A stretch of DNA of 64,000 nucleotides from Pseudobdellovibrionaceae bacterium (GTDB taxonomy: Bacteria; Bdellovibrionota; Bdellovibrionia; Bdellovibrionales; Bdellovibrionaceae): the NCBI GenBank assembly GCA_019637955.1, contig JAHBUS010000005.1, positions 1 to 64,000 on the forward strand. Reading direction: 5' to 3'. Made by a program: the position numbers and the translations under genes. The notes beneath the pieces were generated by a model. It saw only the letters and a list, made by a program, of their open reading frames with translations, ran no database searches and had not been told where the DNA came from. Shown here in pieces: positions 42,573-52,384 of this stretch (position 1 is the first letter of the stretch; every line of letters begins with the position of its first letter).

Positions 42573-42613
42573 TTTGTAGTCCACTTTTGGTTTCCTACAG
42601 CGTGGACTACAAA
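42573..42613. promoter_or_regulatory. Inverted repeat and integrase arm site at the right end
   Basis: TTTGTAGTCCAC (42573-42584) and GTGGACTACAAA (42602-42613) are perfect 12-bp inverted repeats. Between them lies GTTTCCTACAG (42590-42600), the same 11 bp as at 35860-35870. The gap 42313-42773 otherwise holds no convincing gene and looks like the recombination end of the island. Confidence 0.6.
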
Positions 42614-42773
42614 TGCCCTACAAGAGTCGTTAGTTCGGCTTATTTTGCCTGAGGTTTCATCAGATGAGCAGGACGCTCAAATTGTTAGTAAACGTGCGAA
42701 AACCAGAATGATTTTCGCGACTTCCGTTTGAATTTCTATTTTGAGTTTCGATCAAATTTCTAGGAAAGAAATT

Positions 42774-42785
42774 TGGTAGGGAGTA
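42774..42785. repeat. attR of the tRNA-Val island
   Basis: TGGTAGGGAGTA, the last 12 bases of the tRNA-Val gene, repeated at 35805-35816, 6969 bp to the left. Confidence 0.88.
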
Positions 42786-42849
42786 CAGGATTCGAACCTG
42801 CGACATCCACCTTGTAAGGGTGGCGCTCTACCAACTGAGCTAACTCCCT
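42774..42849 (-). tRNA. tRNA-Val (anticodon TAC)
   Basis: A 76-nt cloverleaf: acceptor AGGGAGT/ACTCCCT with encoded CCA, D-arm TAGCTCAGTTGGTAGAGC, anticodon loop CTTACAA giving TAC, and T-arm GCAGGTTCGAATCCTGT. The 3' end has been rebuilt by the inserted island (attR). Confidence 0.96.
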
Positions 42850-42871
42850 GCCGAAGAAGCGCTAATTAACC

Positions 42872-43444
42872 TTATTCTTCGTGGCAAATCAAGGCCGTAT
42901 TTGTACGAATTTTCTCGAGTTGGTAGCTCGTGCGCTTTTCCCAGTTGAATTTGGGATACAGCGAAACCACGATCACCGACTTGGCCGCGGCGTATTGGTC
43001 CATCGTTAGACGGGGGGCGGCCAGCGACATGCGCGCCGTTTGGCCCTCCAGTACCGATGTGTCAAACGCTCGGATCGAGAGATCATACGACTGCGAACCG
43101 GCCGCCATCGACGCGTAAATCACGTCGGCAAGTTCGTAGCCCAAACCTTCAGCGATTTTTTCGCAGGTTTGCGGGTTGTACTGCAGAACGCGCACGAATT
43201 TCTCGCCGTTATCGCTCTGCTTAAACACCTTGAAAACAAAGTAAGAGTCGCAGTCCAGAGCCAAAGGCGCCCAGATGCCCTGAATGCGGGTCCACGGGAA
43301 GCGGATTTCGCTGCCCCAAGGCCACGGGATGTGATCGCCGCCCTTGATGCTGGGATCGCGCATGCAGATGTTCTTAACGGCGGGGGCGGCCTGAACGGCC
43401 GAACCCAAAACGATGATCGTCAAAATTGAAAGCAAAAACCTCAT
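42872..43444 (-). CDS. Secreted hypothetical protein
   Basis: A 190-residue protein with signal peptide (MRFLLSILTIIVLGSAVQA). The mature part has three cysteines and a strand-rich sequence (WPWGSEIRFPWTRIQGIWAP, YFVFKVFKQSDNGEKFVRVL). Its start overlaps the TPR regulator gene by 4 bp, so it may be its target or partner. No family is recognised. Confidence 0.75.
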   Translation of the reverse strand: MRFLLSILTIIVLGSAVQAAPAVKNICMRDPSIKGGDHIPWPWGSEIRFPWTRIQGIWAPLALDCDSYFVFKVFKQSDNGEKFVRVLQYNPQTCEKIAEGLGYELADVIYASMAAGSQSYDLSIRAFDTSVLEGQTARMSLAAPRLTMDQYAAAKSVIVVSLYPKFNWEKRTSYQLEKIRTNTALICHEE

Positions 43445-44565
43445 TGCGGAACCCCCTCGTTCTGCTCAACCAGGACATTTGCAGCCTTATTCATAAAATA
43501 GCCATTCTTCGCTCTGAAAATGTATTTCGGCTTCTCAAAATCTGGTTCGATCATTTTTCGCAGACGCTTGATGGTGACGTAAATCTTGTTGTCGTGAACC
43601 GCAGGATCGTACTCCTGCTTCCAAACGTGCTCGACAAGGTACTCTTTCGAATAAACCTGGCCTTGGTTCTGAATGAACAGCTTGAGCAGATCGAGAAGAA
43701 TGAACTGATTCTTAAAGTCGACCTTGCCCAGCTTGCGCTCGGTGACGACGTGGTTTTCGATATCAAAAACCAAGTCGAAGTTGGCATTCGTATCTTGGCC
43801 GAGCTCTTTCAGATCCATTTCGATCTGGCGCGCGTAGCGGATTGAATTTTTTGGATCGATCGCACGGTGAGCAAGATTTAGATACAGGCGCGCCAGTTCC
43901 TTGTTTCCCGATTTCAAATACGTGCGGCCCATGTTGGCCAGCAGGTAAATGTGCAGGAGCATGGTCTTTTGGACCTTCACCAAATCATACGCGTGCCACA
44001 GAACTTCGATCGCCTGATCGAACTTCTTGAGCTCGGTAAAGATGTAGGCGTTCAGGATCAGGGTCGAAATTTTAATTTCGGGCAGAGGCATGACCTCGAA
44101 AAAGATCTGCAGATTGTAGATCTCTTTGAGGGCCTCTTGCAGACGGCCCATGGCCGTGTAGACGGCCGCGGTTCCGCTGATCGCGTAGCAAATGTCTTCT
44201 TTGTTGTCGTTGGCAAGCGCGATCGCCAGCGCCTTTTGGCAGTACTCAAGCGCGATCTCGTGCTGGCCTTTGTAAGACGCGCAAAGAGCGAGCGTGTAGT
44301 AGGTCTTCGAATTCAATTCGAAGCCTTCTTTGAGAACCAAGTCTTGCAGCTTTTCTTTGGTCAAAAAGATCTTCTGCTCTTGTTCCGTTTCGGCGTAAAG
44401 GCGGAGCAAAAGGTTTTGCGTCTTGAGGTAAGACGCAAAGTCGCGATTGGCCAAAAAACCCTCGGCCGCGAGCGGGAGTTTCTCCATGGCTTGAAAAAAA
44501 TCACCTCGATCGCTGTGAAGCTTACCGAGTTCGAATAAGGATTCTGGTTTTTGGCCAGTCGCCAT
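43441..44565 (-). CDS. TPR-winged-helix transcription regulator
   Basis: A 374-residue protein. TPR-like helices fill about 1-240 (TYYTLALCASYKGQHEIALE, YCQKALAIALAN). An OmpR-type DNA-binding winged helix occupies about 270-360 (LDLLKLFIQNQGQVYSKEYL, KIYVTIKRLRKMIEP, YIFRAKNGYF). There is no receiver domain, so the TPR part probably senses a protein partner. It is coupled to the following secreted gene. Confidence 0.82.
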   Translation of the reverse strand: MATGQKPESLFELGKLHSDRGDFFQAMEKLPLAAEGFLANRDFASYLKTQNLLLRLYAETEQEQKIFLTKEKLQDLVLKEGFELNSKTYYTLALCASYKGQHEIALEYCQKALAIALANDNKEDICYAISGTAAVYTAMGRLQEALKEIYNLQIFFEVMPLPEIKISTLILNAYIFTELKKFDQAIEVLWHAYDLVKVQKTMLLHIYLLANMGRTYLKSGNKELARLYLNLAHRAIDPKNSIRYARQIEMDLKELGQDTNANFDLVFDIENHVVTERKLGKVDFKNQFILLDLLKLFIQNQGQVYSKEYLVEHVWKQEYDPAVHDNKIYVTIKRLRKMIEPDFEKPKYIFRAKNGYFMNKAANVLVEQNEGVPQ

Positions 44566-44787
44566 GGGGTTTGTTTCCTCGCTGAGAAGTCGATTTCTTA
44601 CAAACTCTAAAATCCCCAGTCAAACTTTTTGGGCCTTCCCCCGCATAAAAACTCAGCACAGCACGAGTTTCGTCTCCCGGGCGTCATTTTTACGAATGCA
44701 CTGTTATATCAGGCATTTAACAAGAAAAAGGCCTCTCGGTTCGAGAAGATTTAAGAAGAGTGTGGCTTGGGGATAACACCTGGGCCG

Positions 44788-45723
44788 TCAACCCAGGTGC
44801 GGGTAATGCGCCAGGATCGTTTTGGCGCTCGTCACCAAATCTGAAGGCGTCACCGACGAAAGGCAAAAACGTTCCTGACAATGCATCACTCCCCGCCCCC
44901 GGCACTCCGGGAAACAGTTCGGGCCGCCCCAATGGATAAAGTTTTTCGACGTCAATGAACTCCAAGTGCCCGGAGGGGTTGGTCCAAACACGGTGATCGA
45001 CGGCACATCCATGGCCCCCGCGAGATGATGAATCCCGGAGTCGTTGTCGACATGAAAAAGAGAGCCGGCCATGAGCCCCGCGACTTTTTTGAGATCCGTG
45101 CGCACACTCTGAAAACGAGTGGGGGCCTTTCGATTTTGAAAAAGCGGTTCGTCCTGCGGCCCGACAAGTCCCACGGCCTGCAGACCCGGATGATCGGCCA
45201 ACAGCAGTTCGATCACGCGTTCAAAGTTGCGGGCGTCCCAATTCTTGGGAGCAAAATCCGACCCAGAATGCACGGTAAAGTAGTGAAAAGGCTCGAGGCC
45301 CAACTCATGGCAAATGGCCTCGTCGGCCTGAAGATCCAAATAGGGCGCCGCTTTGAAGTCGGTCGGCATCTCGGGGAAATGTTCGCGCAAAGCCTCGGCA
45401 TAAGACTGCGTGACGTGTTGGTGCCGGAAGAAAGGATCTCGGTTGAGCGTTTTTTGATCGATCGAAATCAAGTGCGTTTCGAGAAGAGGATACGTCAGAT
45501 TCAAAACGGCGGGCCAAGGACGGCGCTCCGCTAAAAAGAAATCGACCTCCGAGGCGCGCACACGGTTTTCGAGAAGACAGGTCTGTTCAAAAAGATCCCA
45601 CAGCATATCGGGAACCGCGATCGCGATGCCAGGACGCACGCGCTGAAGTTCACGCAAGCACGGCGTCAGCAGCAGGAAGTCGCCCAGCTTCACCTCGGAC
45701 ATCATCAAGAGAGAGGTGATCAT
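44788..45723 (-). CDS. Glycosyltransferase family 9 (heptosyltransferase-like)
   Basis: A 311-residue GT9 member. LKLGDFLLLTPCLRELQR is seen as VKLGDFLLLTPCLRELQRVR near the start (about 10-30). The family motif VHSGSDFAPKNWDARNFERV (about 155) and the donor-site DNDSGIHHLAGAMDVPSITV FGPTPP follow. GT9 enzymes add heptose to the lipopolysaccharide core. The ATG at 45723 overlaps the upstream stop (TGATG). No other LPS genes are adjacent. Confidence 0.87.
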   Translation of the reverse strand: MITSLLMMSEVKLGDFLLLTPCLRELQRVRPGIAIAVPDMLWDLFEQTCLLENRVRASEVDFFLAERRPWPAVLNLTYPLLETHLISIDQKTLNRDPFFRHQHVTQSYAEALREHFPEMPTDFKAAPYLDLQADEAICHELGLEPFHYFTVHSGSDFAPKNWDARNFERVIELLLADHPGLQAVGLVGPQDEPLFQNRKAPTRFQSVRTDLKKVAGLMAGSLFHVDNDSGIHHLAGAMDVPSITVFGPTPPGTWSSLTSKNFIHWGGPNCFPECRGRGVMHCQERFCLSSVTPSDLVTSAKTILAHYPHLG

Positions 45724-46067
45724 CAATAGCCTGTTCCGTAGTAGCCAGTGCCGTAATAAACCGAGCCGTAAACGCCCGTTCCGTAGAAAGGCTGCGCGTA
45801 CACGCCCGGACCATACATCCCAGGCCCTGCGGCCGGCGCTTGTGGAGGAATGGCCTGCGCAGGCGTCGCGCCGTAAGTGCCCGGCAAGGTCCCTGTGGAC
45901 GGAAGCGTTCCGGGTTGGGGTTGAGGCGGAGGGGCGGCTTGCTGAGGCTGGGGCTGGGGCTGCCAATAGCCTTGGCCGAAAGCGCGGCTCAACGGGGCCG
46001 CCACGATAAATCCGCCGAGCATCATCGAATTTCGCAGGAAGAGTCGACGTTCAAGTTTCTTTTCCAT
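45723..46067 (-). CDS. Small secreted Pro/Gln/Tyr-rich protein
   Basis: A 114-residue protein. RRLFLRNSMMLGGFIVAAPL is a twin-arginine-like export signal (arginines at 6-7), although the motif is short of the consensus. The mature part is low complexity: QPQPQPQQAAPPPQPQPG, then YGTGVYGSVYYGTGYYGTGY with tyrosine-glycine repeats. It is coupled to the following glycosyltransferase gene. The function is unknown. Confidence 0.7.
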   Translation of the reverse strand: MEKKLERRLFLRNSMMLGGFIVAAPLSRAFGQGYWQPQPQPQQAAPPPQPQPGTLPSTGTLPGTYGATPAQAIPPQAPAAGPGMYGPGVYAQPFYGTGVYGSVYYGTGYYGTGY

Positions 46068-46137
46068 GGTTCACCTCACAAGCGGGGCTTTGCACGGAGC
46101 GGACCAGCGATCAGCTGAAATAGGTGGCAGAAAAAAG

Positions 46138-46165
46138 AAAAAGGGGGCGTTTTCGCCCCCTTTTT
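46138..46165 (-). terminator. Terminator after lon
   Basis: AAAAAGGGGGCG and CGCCCCCTTTTT form a perfect 12-bp stem with a TTTT loop, 24 bp from the lon stop codon. It has A/T runs on both sides and can work in both directions. Confidence 0.9.
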
Positions 46166-46188
46166 GAAGTTCGACTCTGCCCCAAGAA

Positions 46189-48675
46189 TCAATGGGGGTG
46201 CAATTGCTGGCCGGTGTAGTTCGCTTTGATCCCCATTCCGCGCTCATGCTGCACTTTGAACAGCTCGCGAGGATTTTTGATATCCAAAGCGTTCACCAAA
46301 ACCTGATCGACGTGATCCACGAGGATGACTTTGAGATCTTTCATGACTTCCTTGGGGATGTCTTTCAGATCCTTTTCGTTCTCCTTCGGACAGATGATCG
46401 TCTTGATACCGCCACGATGAGCGGCCATGACTTTCTCTTTCAATCCACCGATCGCGAGCACCTTTCCGCGGAGCGAGACCTCGCCGGTCATCGCCACCGT
46501 TCTTCGTACGGGCATCTTCAAGATGGCCGACACGATCGAAGTCGTGAGCGCAATCCCTGCTGAAGGACCATCTTTGGGAGTGGCGCCTTCGGGCAAGTGG
46601 ATGTGAACGTCGATATTCTGGAAGTACTCTTTGTCGAGACCGAAGAGCGGGCCGCGCGAACGGACGTAGCTCATCGCCGCCGAACAAGACTCTTTCATCA
46701 CGTCGCCGAGCTGGCCGGTGACGGTGAATTTGCCGCGTCCGGGAACAACCGTGGCTTCGACCGCGAGCAGATCCCCGCCCACTTCCGTCCAAGCCATCCC
46801 GTTGGTGAGACCGATTTCGTTGACGTCTTCGATCTTGCCGAACTTGTACTTCTCAGGGCCGAGCAACTCGACCAGTTTCTTGGGATTGACGGTGTAAGAT
46901 TTGATCGGCGACGACTTCTTCTTGCCGCCTTCCGCCGATTTTTTCTTACTGCCACCCTTCATGTCCGAAACCGCCTCGGCGCGAACGATGTCGCGGGCGA
47001 CTTTACGGGCCACGTTTCCGATTTGGCGCTCGAGATTCCGCACGCCCGCTTCACGGGTGTAGTAACGGATCACGTTTCTCAAAGCCGCGTCGTCGATCGT
47101 CACTTTGCGGTCGAGCAGGCCATGGTTCTCCAATTGCTTGGGAATCAGGTACTGCTTGCCGATGTGGAACTTCTCGTTCTCGGTGTAACCCTCGAGCGAG
47201 ATGATCTCCATACGATCAAGCAAAGGACGAGGAATCGTGTGCAGCGAGTTCGCCGTCGCGATGAACATCACCTTCGACAAATCGTATTCGAGCTCCAGGT
47301 AGTGATCCTGGAAGTTGTGATTCTGTTCGGGATCCAAGACCTCGAGCATCGCCGAGCTGGGATCGCCGCGGAAATCCGACGCCATCTTGTCGATCTCATC
47401 GAGAAGCATGATCGGGTTTCCTTTGTCGACCTTACGCAGAGCCTGGAGGATTTTTCCGGGCATCGCGCCGACGTACGTTTTACGGTGACCGCGGATCTCG
47501 GCTTCGTCACGAACGCCGCCCAGAGAAATGCGCGCGAAGGGCTTATTCAGCGAACGCGCGATCGAGCGGGCCAGCGAGGTCTTACCGACCCCGGGAGGTC
47601 CGACCAAGCAAAGGATCGGGCCTTTCATGTTTTTAGCGATCGAAAGAACGGCCAGGTACTCCAGCACGCGCTCTTTGACCTTCTCGAGACCCCAGTGGTC
47701 TTCGTTCAGAACTTCTTCGGCGAAGGCCACATCGTGGCGGTCTTCGTTGTAGTCGTTCCAAGGCAAAGACAGAACCCAGTCGATGTAGTTGCGAACCACG
47801 GTGGCCTCGGCCGACATGGGCGACATCATCTTGAGTTTTTTGATCTCTTTTTTCAGTTTGTCGCGAGCTTCCTGCGACATTTTCTTTTTCGCGGCTTTTT
47901 CTTCCAGGTCCGCGAGCTCGGCTTGGTACTCGTCTTTTTCGCCGAGTTCTTTCTGGATCGCCTGCATCTGCTCGTTCAGGTAGTACTCTTTTTGAGAGCG
48001 CTCCATCTGTTTCTTCACGCGCGTGCGGATCTTTTTCTCGACTTCGAGAATTTCGATCTCACCGGTCATGAGGTTGAGCAGGTGCTCAAGGCGTTTACCC
48101 GAATCGAAGATCTCGAGGACTTTTTGCTTGTCTTCGAGTTTCAGGTTGAGCTGCGCGACGATGATATCGCCGAGTTCGGCGGGATTCTCGATCGTCGAGA
48201 CGCGCATCAAAATTTCGGGCGGAATGCGCTTGTTGAGTTTGACGTAAGTTTCGAACGTGGTTTTCACCGAACGCACGAGCGCTTGAGTTTCCACAACGCT
48301 TTCGTTTTCTTCGGGAATCTCTTCAACGCCGACGATGAAGAACGAATCGTTGCTCTTGTAGTCTTTGATTTTGACCCGGCGTTTGCCCTCGACAAGCACT
48401 TTCACCGTTCCGTCAGGCAGACGGAGCAACTGAATGATCGTGCCGATCGTGCCGACATTGTAGATGTCTTTGGGTTCGGGGTTGTTGGTTTTTGCATCCC
48501 GCTGAGCCGCCAGAACGATGTCTGTTTGTTTGCTCATTGCCTCTTCAAGAGCATTGATGCTCTTTTCGCGGCCGACGAACAACGGCATCATCATGTGGGG
48601 AAAAATAATCAAATCGCGTAAAGGTAAAAGCGGCAACTCTTTCGACGACGCTTCTTTATTGGTCGGTCCTGCCAT
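46189..48675 (-). CDS. lon: ATP-dependent protease Lon
   Basis: An 828-residue LonA protease: N-terminal substrate domain ([20 protein letters not shown]), AAA+ with [18 protein letters not shown] (about 360), Walker B LLDEIDKM, and the Ser-Lys protease domain with [12 protein letters not shown] (serine, about 715) and [14 protein letters not shown] (lysine). A Lys-rich insertion ([16 protein letters not shown], about 565-585) sits between the AAA+ and protease domains; the family usually has a shorter linker. It degrades damaged and regulatory proteins. It lies downstream of clpX with its own hairpin upstream. Confidence 0.97.
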   Translation of the reverse strand: MAGPTNKEASSKELPLLPLRDLIIFPHMMMPLFVGREKSINALEEAMSKQTDIVLAAQRDAKTNNPEPKDIYNVGTIGTIIQLLRLPDGTVKVLVEGKRRVKIKDYKSNDSFFIVGVEEIPEENESVVETQALVRSVKTTFETYVKLNKRIPPEILMRVSTIENPAELGDIIVAQLNLKLEDKQKVLEIFDSGKRLEHLLNLMTGEIEILEVEKKIRTRVKKQMERSQKEYYLNEQMQAIQKELGEKDEYQAELADLEEKAAKKKMSQEARDKLKKEIKKLKMMSPMSAEATVVRNYIDWVLSLPWNDYNEDRHDVAFAEEVLNEDHWGLEKVKERVLEYLAVLSIAKNMKGPILCLVGPPGVGKTSLARSIARSLNKPFARISLGGVRDEAEIRGHRKTYVGAMPGKILQALRKVDKGNPIMLLDEIDKMASDFRGDPSSAMLEVLDPEQNHNFQDHYLELEYDLSKVMFIATANSLHTIPRPLLDRMEIISLEGYTENEKFHIGKQYLIPKQLENHGLLDRKVTIDDAALRNVIRYYTREAGVRNLERQIGNVARKVARDIVRAEAVSDMKGGSKKKSAEGGKKKSSPIKSYTVNPKKLVELLGPEKYKFGKIEDVNEIGLTNGMAWTEVGGDLLAVEATVVPGRGKFTVTGQLGDVMKESCSAAMSYVRSRGPLFGLDKEYFQNIDVHIHLPEGATPKDGPSAGIALTTSIVSAILKMPVRRTVAMTGEVSLRGKVLAIGGLKEKVMAAHRGGIKTIICPKENEKDLKDIPKEVMKDLKVILVDHVDQVLVNALDIKNPRELFKVQHERGMGIKANYTGQQLHPH

Positions 48676-48695
48676 GGTTCCCCTCCTTAGGATAA

Positions 48696-48720
48696 GACCC
48701 AGAAGTGAGGCTTCTGGGTC
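48696..48720. terminator. Hairpin upstream of lon
   Basis: GACCCAGAAG and CTTCTGGGTC form a perfect 10-bp stem with a 5-nt loop in the clpX-lon gap. A second hairpin (AACCACCC and GGGTGGTT around CGCGTG) lies at about 48749-48769 directly after clpX. Together they may limit read-through from clpX into lon. Confidence 0.6.
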
Positions 48721-48775
48721 AAAATATTCCGCCGAAGGGGTTCTTTAAACCACCCGCGTGGGGTGGTTATCAACT

Positions 48776-50071
48776 TTATGCGCTTTGAGCTCCAGAACCA
48801 TTACCGGAGTCGCCCTTACGCATTTCCTCCTCGGTTTTCAACACCAACTCGGGCTGGGCGCCTTCGTTGATGACCCTCTCGTTAATGGTAACTTCTTTGA
48901 CGTTCGATTTGCTAGGAATTTCAAACATGATATCCATCATCGCACTTTCGATCACGGAACGAAGACCGCGGGCGCCGGTTCGACGCTTCAAGGCCATCTG
49001 CGCAATGGCCTTGAGGGCCTGGTCCGTAAATTTGAGGTTGACTCCCTCAAACCCAAAAAGTTTTTGATACTGCTTAGTCAAAGCATTTTTGGGAGACACC
49101 AAAATGTCGATCAAAGTCGCCTCATCGAGGGGGTCCAGCACCGCGGTGACGGGCATACGGCCGATAAACTCGGGGATCAGACCGAAACGCGACAAGTCGT
49201 CGGGCTCGACTTTGTGAAGGATGTTCTCGGTCGAAGCTTTTTCGGCTTCGGTTCGAACGTCCGCCGCAATCCCCATGGTCTTGTTGGTCGTGCGTCCTTC
49301 GATGATCTTATCCAGACCCACGAATGCACCGCCGCAAATGAACAGGATGTTGCTGGTGTCGACTTGAATGAACTCTTGTTGGGGGTGCTTACGACCGCCT
49401 TTGGGGGGCAGGTTCGCGACCGTTCCTTCCAGAATTTTGAGCAGAGCTTGCTGAACGCCCTCGCCCGAGACGTCACGGGTGATCGAAGGGTTCTCGGACT
49501 TGCGCGAAATCTTGTCGATCTCATCGATATAGATTACGCCGCGCTGGGCTTTTTCGATGTCCCAGTCCGCCGCTTGCAACAGATTCAAGACCACGTTCTC
49601 CACATCCTCACCCACGTAACCGGCTTCGGTCAGGGTCGTCGCATCCGCCATGGCGAAGGGGACGTTGAGAACTTTGGCGATCGTCTGGGCCAGCAGGGTT
49701 TTACCCGAACCGGTGGGACCGATCAGCAAGATGTTGGATTTCTGGAGTTCAACATCTTGGTTCTTTTTGGAACCTTGAACATGATTGATACGCTTGTAGT
49801 GATTGTGAACCGCGACCGCGAGGGCCTTTTTGGCGCGCAATTGTCCAATGACAAAATCGTCCAGGAAGCCTTTGATGTCCGCAGGTTTGGGAACCTTAAA
49901 GCTCCCCTTCGTTGTGACTTCGCGTTCTTTCTCCTCGACGATAATGTCGGTGCAGAGATCGATACACTCGTCACAAATGTAAACGCCAGGGCCGGCGATT
50001 AGCTTTTTCACTTCTTTTTGGCCTTTGCCGCAGAAGCTACATCTCAGTGCATTGTTTTCGCCCTTACTCAT
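48776..50071 (-). CDS. clpX: ATP-dependent Clp protease ATP-binding subunit ClpX
   Basis: A 431-residue unfoldase. The N-terminal zinc-binding domain is [20 protein letters not shown] with [10 protein letters not shown]. The AAA+ has Walker [21 protein letters not shown], Walker [10 protein letters not shown], and the pore-loop and IGF-type loop that binds ClpP ([10 protein letters not shown] is the arginine sensor region). With ClpP it degrades ssrA-tagged proteins; ssrA is in this window. It overlaps clpP by 4 bp. Confidence 0.97.
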   Translation of the reverse strand: MSKGENNALRCSFCGKGQKEVKKLIAGPGVYICDECIDLCTDIIVEEKEREVTTKGSFKVPKPADIKGFLDDFVIGQLRAKKALAVAVHNHYKRINHVQGSKKNQDVELQKSNILLIGPTGSGKTLLAQTIAKVLNVPFAMADATTLTEAGYVGEDVENVVLNLLQAADWDIEKAQRGVIYIDEIDKISRKSENPSITRDVSGEGVQQALLKILEGTVANLPPKGGRKHPQQEFIQVDTSNILFICGGAFVGLDKIIEGRTTNKTMGIAADVRTEAEKASTENILHKVEPDDLSRFGLIPEFIGRMPVTAVLDPLDEATLIDILVSPKNALTKQYQKLFGFEGVNLKFTDQALKAIAQMALKRRTGARGLRSVIESAMMDIMFEIPSKSNVKEVTINERVINEGAQPELVLKTEEEMRKGDSGNGSGAQSA

Positions 50072-50700
50072 TTGTCGTTTCCTTTGATGTCTTGTTTGCC
50101 GATCGCGTTTTTGCGGAATTCCACCACGTGGTCAATCAAGCCGAACTCTTTCGATTCTTCGGCGCTCAAGTAGTAATCGCGCTCCATTCTGTCGCGCAAA
50201 AAGTCGTATGTTTTACCCGTGTGCTTCACGTAAATACCCGTGAGCTTTTCTTTTGTGCGAACGAGTTCGCGGGCGTGAATTTCGATGTCGGTCACCTGAC
50301 CGCCGATACCGCCGCCGCCCAAATGGGGTTGGTGGATCATCACACGCGAGCTGGGAAGCGCATAGCGTTTTCCGGCGGTTCCCGCGGTGAGCAAGAGTGA
50401 ACCCATGCTCGCCGCCATCCCCATGCAGTAAGTCGCAACGTCACATTTCACGAATTGCATCATGTCGTAAATGGCCAGGCCCGCAGACACGCTGCCACCA
50501 GGAGAATTGATGTAAAGGTGGATGTCTTTTTCGGGGCTGTCGACTTCAAGGAAGAGCAGCTGCGCGATGATCGAATTGGCGACCTCGTCGGTGACGGCGG
50601 AGCCCAAGAAGATGATGCGGTCTTTGAGCAGACGCGAGTAAATGTCATAGCTTCTTTCGCCGCGGGATGTTTGTTCGATGACGAAGGGAACGAGGGCCAC
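50068..50700 (-). CDS. clpP: ATP-dependent Clp protease proteolytic subunit ClpP
   Basis: A 210-residue serine protease: [20 protein letters not shown], the nucleophile serine in [17 protein letters not shown] (about 100), the histidine in [16 protein letters not shown], and the aspartate in [11 protein letters not shown] or its neighbour. Its length is typical. It is translationally coupled to clpX; both may be transcribed away from the pepA gene, which is divergent. Confidence 0.97.
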   Translation of the reverse strand: MALVPFVIEQTSRGERSYDIYSRLLKDRIIFLGSAVTDEVANSIIAQLLFLEVDSPEKDIHLYINSPGGSVSAGLAIYDMMQFVKCDVATYCMGMAASMGSLLLTAGTAGKRYALPSSRVMIHQPHLGGGGIGGQVTDIEIHARELVRTKEKLTGIYVKHTGKTYDFLRDRMERDYYLSAEESKEFGLIDHVVEFRKNAIGKQDIKGNDK

Positions 50701-50891
50701 GTGAACTCCTTAGTTGTTGCTCTTCTCAAGTGTACTAGCTGCTGGGATTTTATCGGACAAACACGGTCCATACTCAATGGTTCTGGACCCGACTTGGGGC
50801 TGAAATTTCTGTCTCCTAGACTGGACCCTAGCGTTATGTTAAACCTCAGTTGATTGACGAAAAACTTAACGCTTACCAGCAAGAGGAACGT

Positions 50892-52379
50892 ATGAAAATC
50901 GAACTGAAAAAATCCCAGAATGGCGCGAGCGCCGACGTGATGGTGGTCTTTGCTTCGCAAACGAAAAAAGGCAAAGACACCACGACAAAAATTTCTCACA
51001 CCGAGATTTCAAAAATGCTGGGCGGCTCGGTTGCCGACAAGTCGATCACCGGCAAAGCAAAAGAAACCGTTCTTTTCCGTGAGATGAATTACGCAGGCGT
51101 GCGCCACGTGCTCGTGGTCGGTGCGGGCTCTTCGTCTGATTCTGAAACGATCCGCCAAGCCGGCGCGGCCGCGCAAAAAGCGTTGGCTGGTTTGAAAATC
51201 ACCACCGCGATGGTGGATGTTGACGGTCTTCCCGGCGGCGCCAGTTCGGTTGGCGCGTTGACCGAGGGGATGATCCTGGCGAGCTACAAATTTGACGAGC
51301 TCAAGTCGAAAAAAGACGACAAAAAAGAGACCAAAGAACTCGCCATTTCACTGGTGAGCAAGAAAGCGGACGCGGCTCAGAAAAAAGCCTTCGAGCAAGC
51401 CGTGATTCTGGCTGAAACCGTGAATTTCTCGCGCCGCTTGGGCGATATGCCCGGCAACTTGATGACCCCCACTATTTTGGCCAACTCGGCGGTTGAGGCG
51501 GTGAAAGGCACCAAAATCAAAGTCACCGTCTGGGACCGCGCCCGTATCAAAAAAGAGAACATGGGCGGCCTTTACGGCGTGGCTCAAGGTTCGGATCAAG
51601 AGCCCCGCTTCATCATCATGGAGTACAAAGGCGCGGCCGCTTCGAAGAAGCCCGTGGTTTTTGTCGGCAAAGGCCTCACTTTTGATTGCGGCGGCGTGAG
51701 CATTAAGCCCGGCGCCGGCATGGAAGAGATGAAGTATGACATGTGCGGCGGCGCGAACGTGATCGGCGCGATGCTGGCGATTGCCAAGCTCAAACTCAAA
51801 GTGAACGTTTACGCGCTCATTCCCTCGACCGAGAACATGGTCAACGGCTCGGCGACCAAGCCCGGCGACGTTCATGTGGCTCGCAACGGAAAATCGTTCG
51901 AAATCAACAACACCGATGCCGAAGGCCGCTTGATCCTGTCGGATGCTTTGTCTTACGGCTCAGAACTCAAACCCCAACTCATGGTGGATGCCGCGACTTT
52001 GACCGGCGCGATGGTCGTTGCTCTGGGCAACATCCACACCGGTTTCTTCACGCGCGACCAAAAATTAGCGGGCAAAATCGAGCGCGCGGCGCAGGCGTCG
52101 GGCGAACTCGTTTGGGGAATGCCTTTGGTGGACCACCACGCCGAAGACATGAAGGGCACGTATGCGGATCTCTCCAACATCTCCAGCGGTAAAGGCGCGG
52201 GTTCAGCCACGGCCGCCGCGTTCCTGGAGCAGTTTGTTGATGAGGGCATCCCCTGGGCGCACTTCGATATCGCGGGCACCGCGTGGTCGGTCGGCAATCG
52301 CTTGAACTACTGCTCGGCAAAAGGCGCGAGCGGCGCGATGGTTCGCACCTTCGTTGAACTCGCCAAACAGTACGAGTAA
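50892..52379 (+). CDS. pepA: Leucyl aminopeptidase (M17)
   Basis: A 495-residue cytosol aminopeptidase. The catalytic signature NNTDAEGRLILSDAL (about 340-355) is intact. Metal ligands appear in VGKGLTFDCGGVSIKPGAGM and MKYDMCGGANVIGAM. The N-terminal macro-like domain fills about 1-165. It removes N-terminal residues from peptides, finishing the work of Lon and Clp. The ATG at 50892 behind AGAGGAACG is chosen over the upstream 50850. Confidence 0.94.
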   Translation: MKIELKKSQNGASADVMVVFASQTKKGKDTTTKISHTEISKMLGGSVADKSITGKAKETVLFREMNYAGVRHVLVVGAGSSSDSETIRQAGAAAQKALAGLKITTAMVDVDGLPGGASSVGALTEGMILASYKFDELKSKKDDKKETKELAISLVSKKADAAQKKAFEQAVILAETVNFSRRLGDMPGNLMTPTILANSAVEAVKGTKIKVTVWDRARIKKENMGGLYGVAQGSDQEPRFIIMEYKGAAASKKPVVFVGKGLTFDCGGVSIKPGAGMEEMKYDMCGGANVIGAMLAIAKLKLKVNVYALIPSTENMVNGSATKPGDVHVARNGKSFEINNTDAEGRLILSDALSYGSELKPQLMVDAATLTGAMVVALGNIHTGFFTRDQKLAGKIERAAQASGELVWGMPLVDHHAEDMKGTYADLSNISSGKGAGSATAAAFLEQFVDEGIPWAHFDIAGTAWSVGNRLNYCSAKGASGAMVRTFVELAKQYE

Positions 52380-52384
52380 TTCAA

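Noticed and set aside
42513-42731. A 72-residue frame at the right end of the tRNA-Val island
   Set aside because: It covers the inverted repeat and integrase arm site and has no clear start signals.
46597-48621. A 674-residue frame opposite lon
   Set aside because: It is a long antisense shadow produced by the codon pattern of lon; no family features are seen.
48758-50002. A 414-residue frame opposite clpX
   Set aside because: Antisense shadow of clpX with no recognisable domain.
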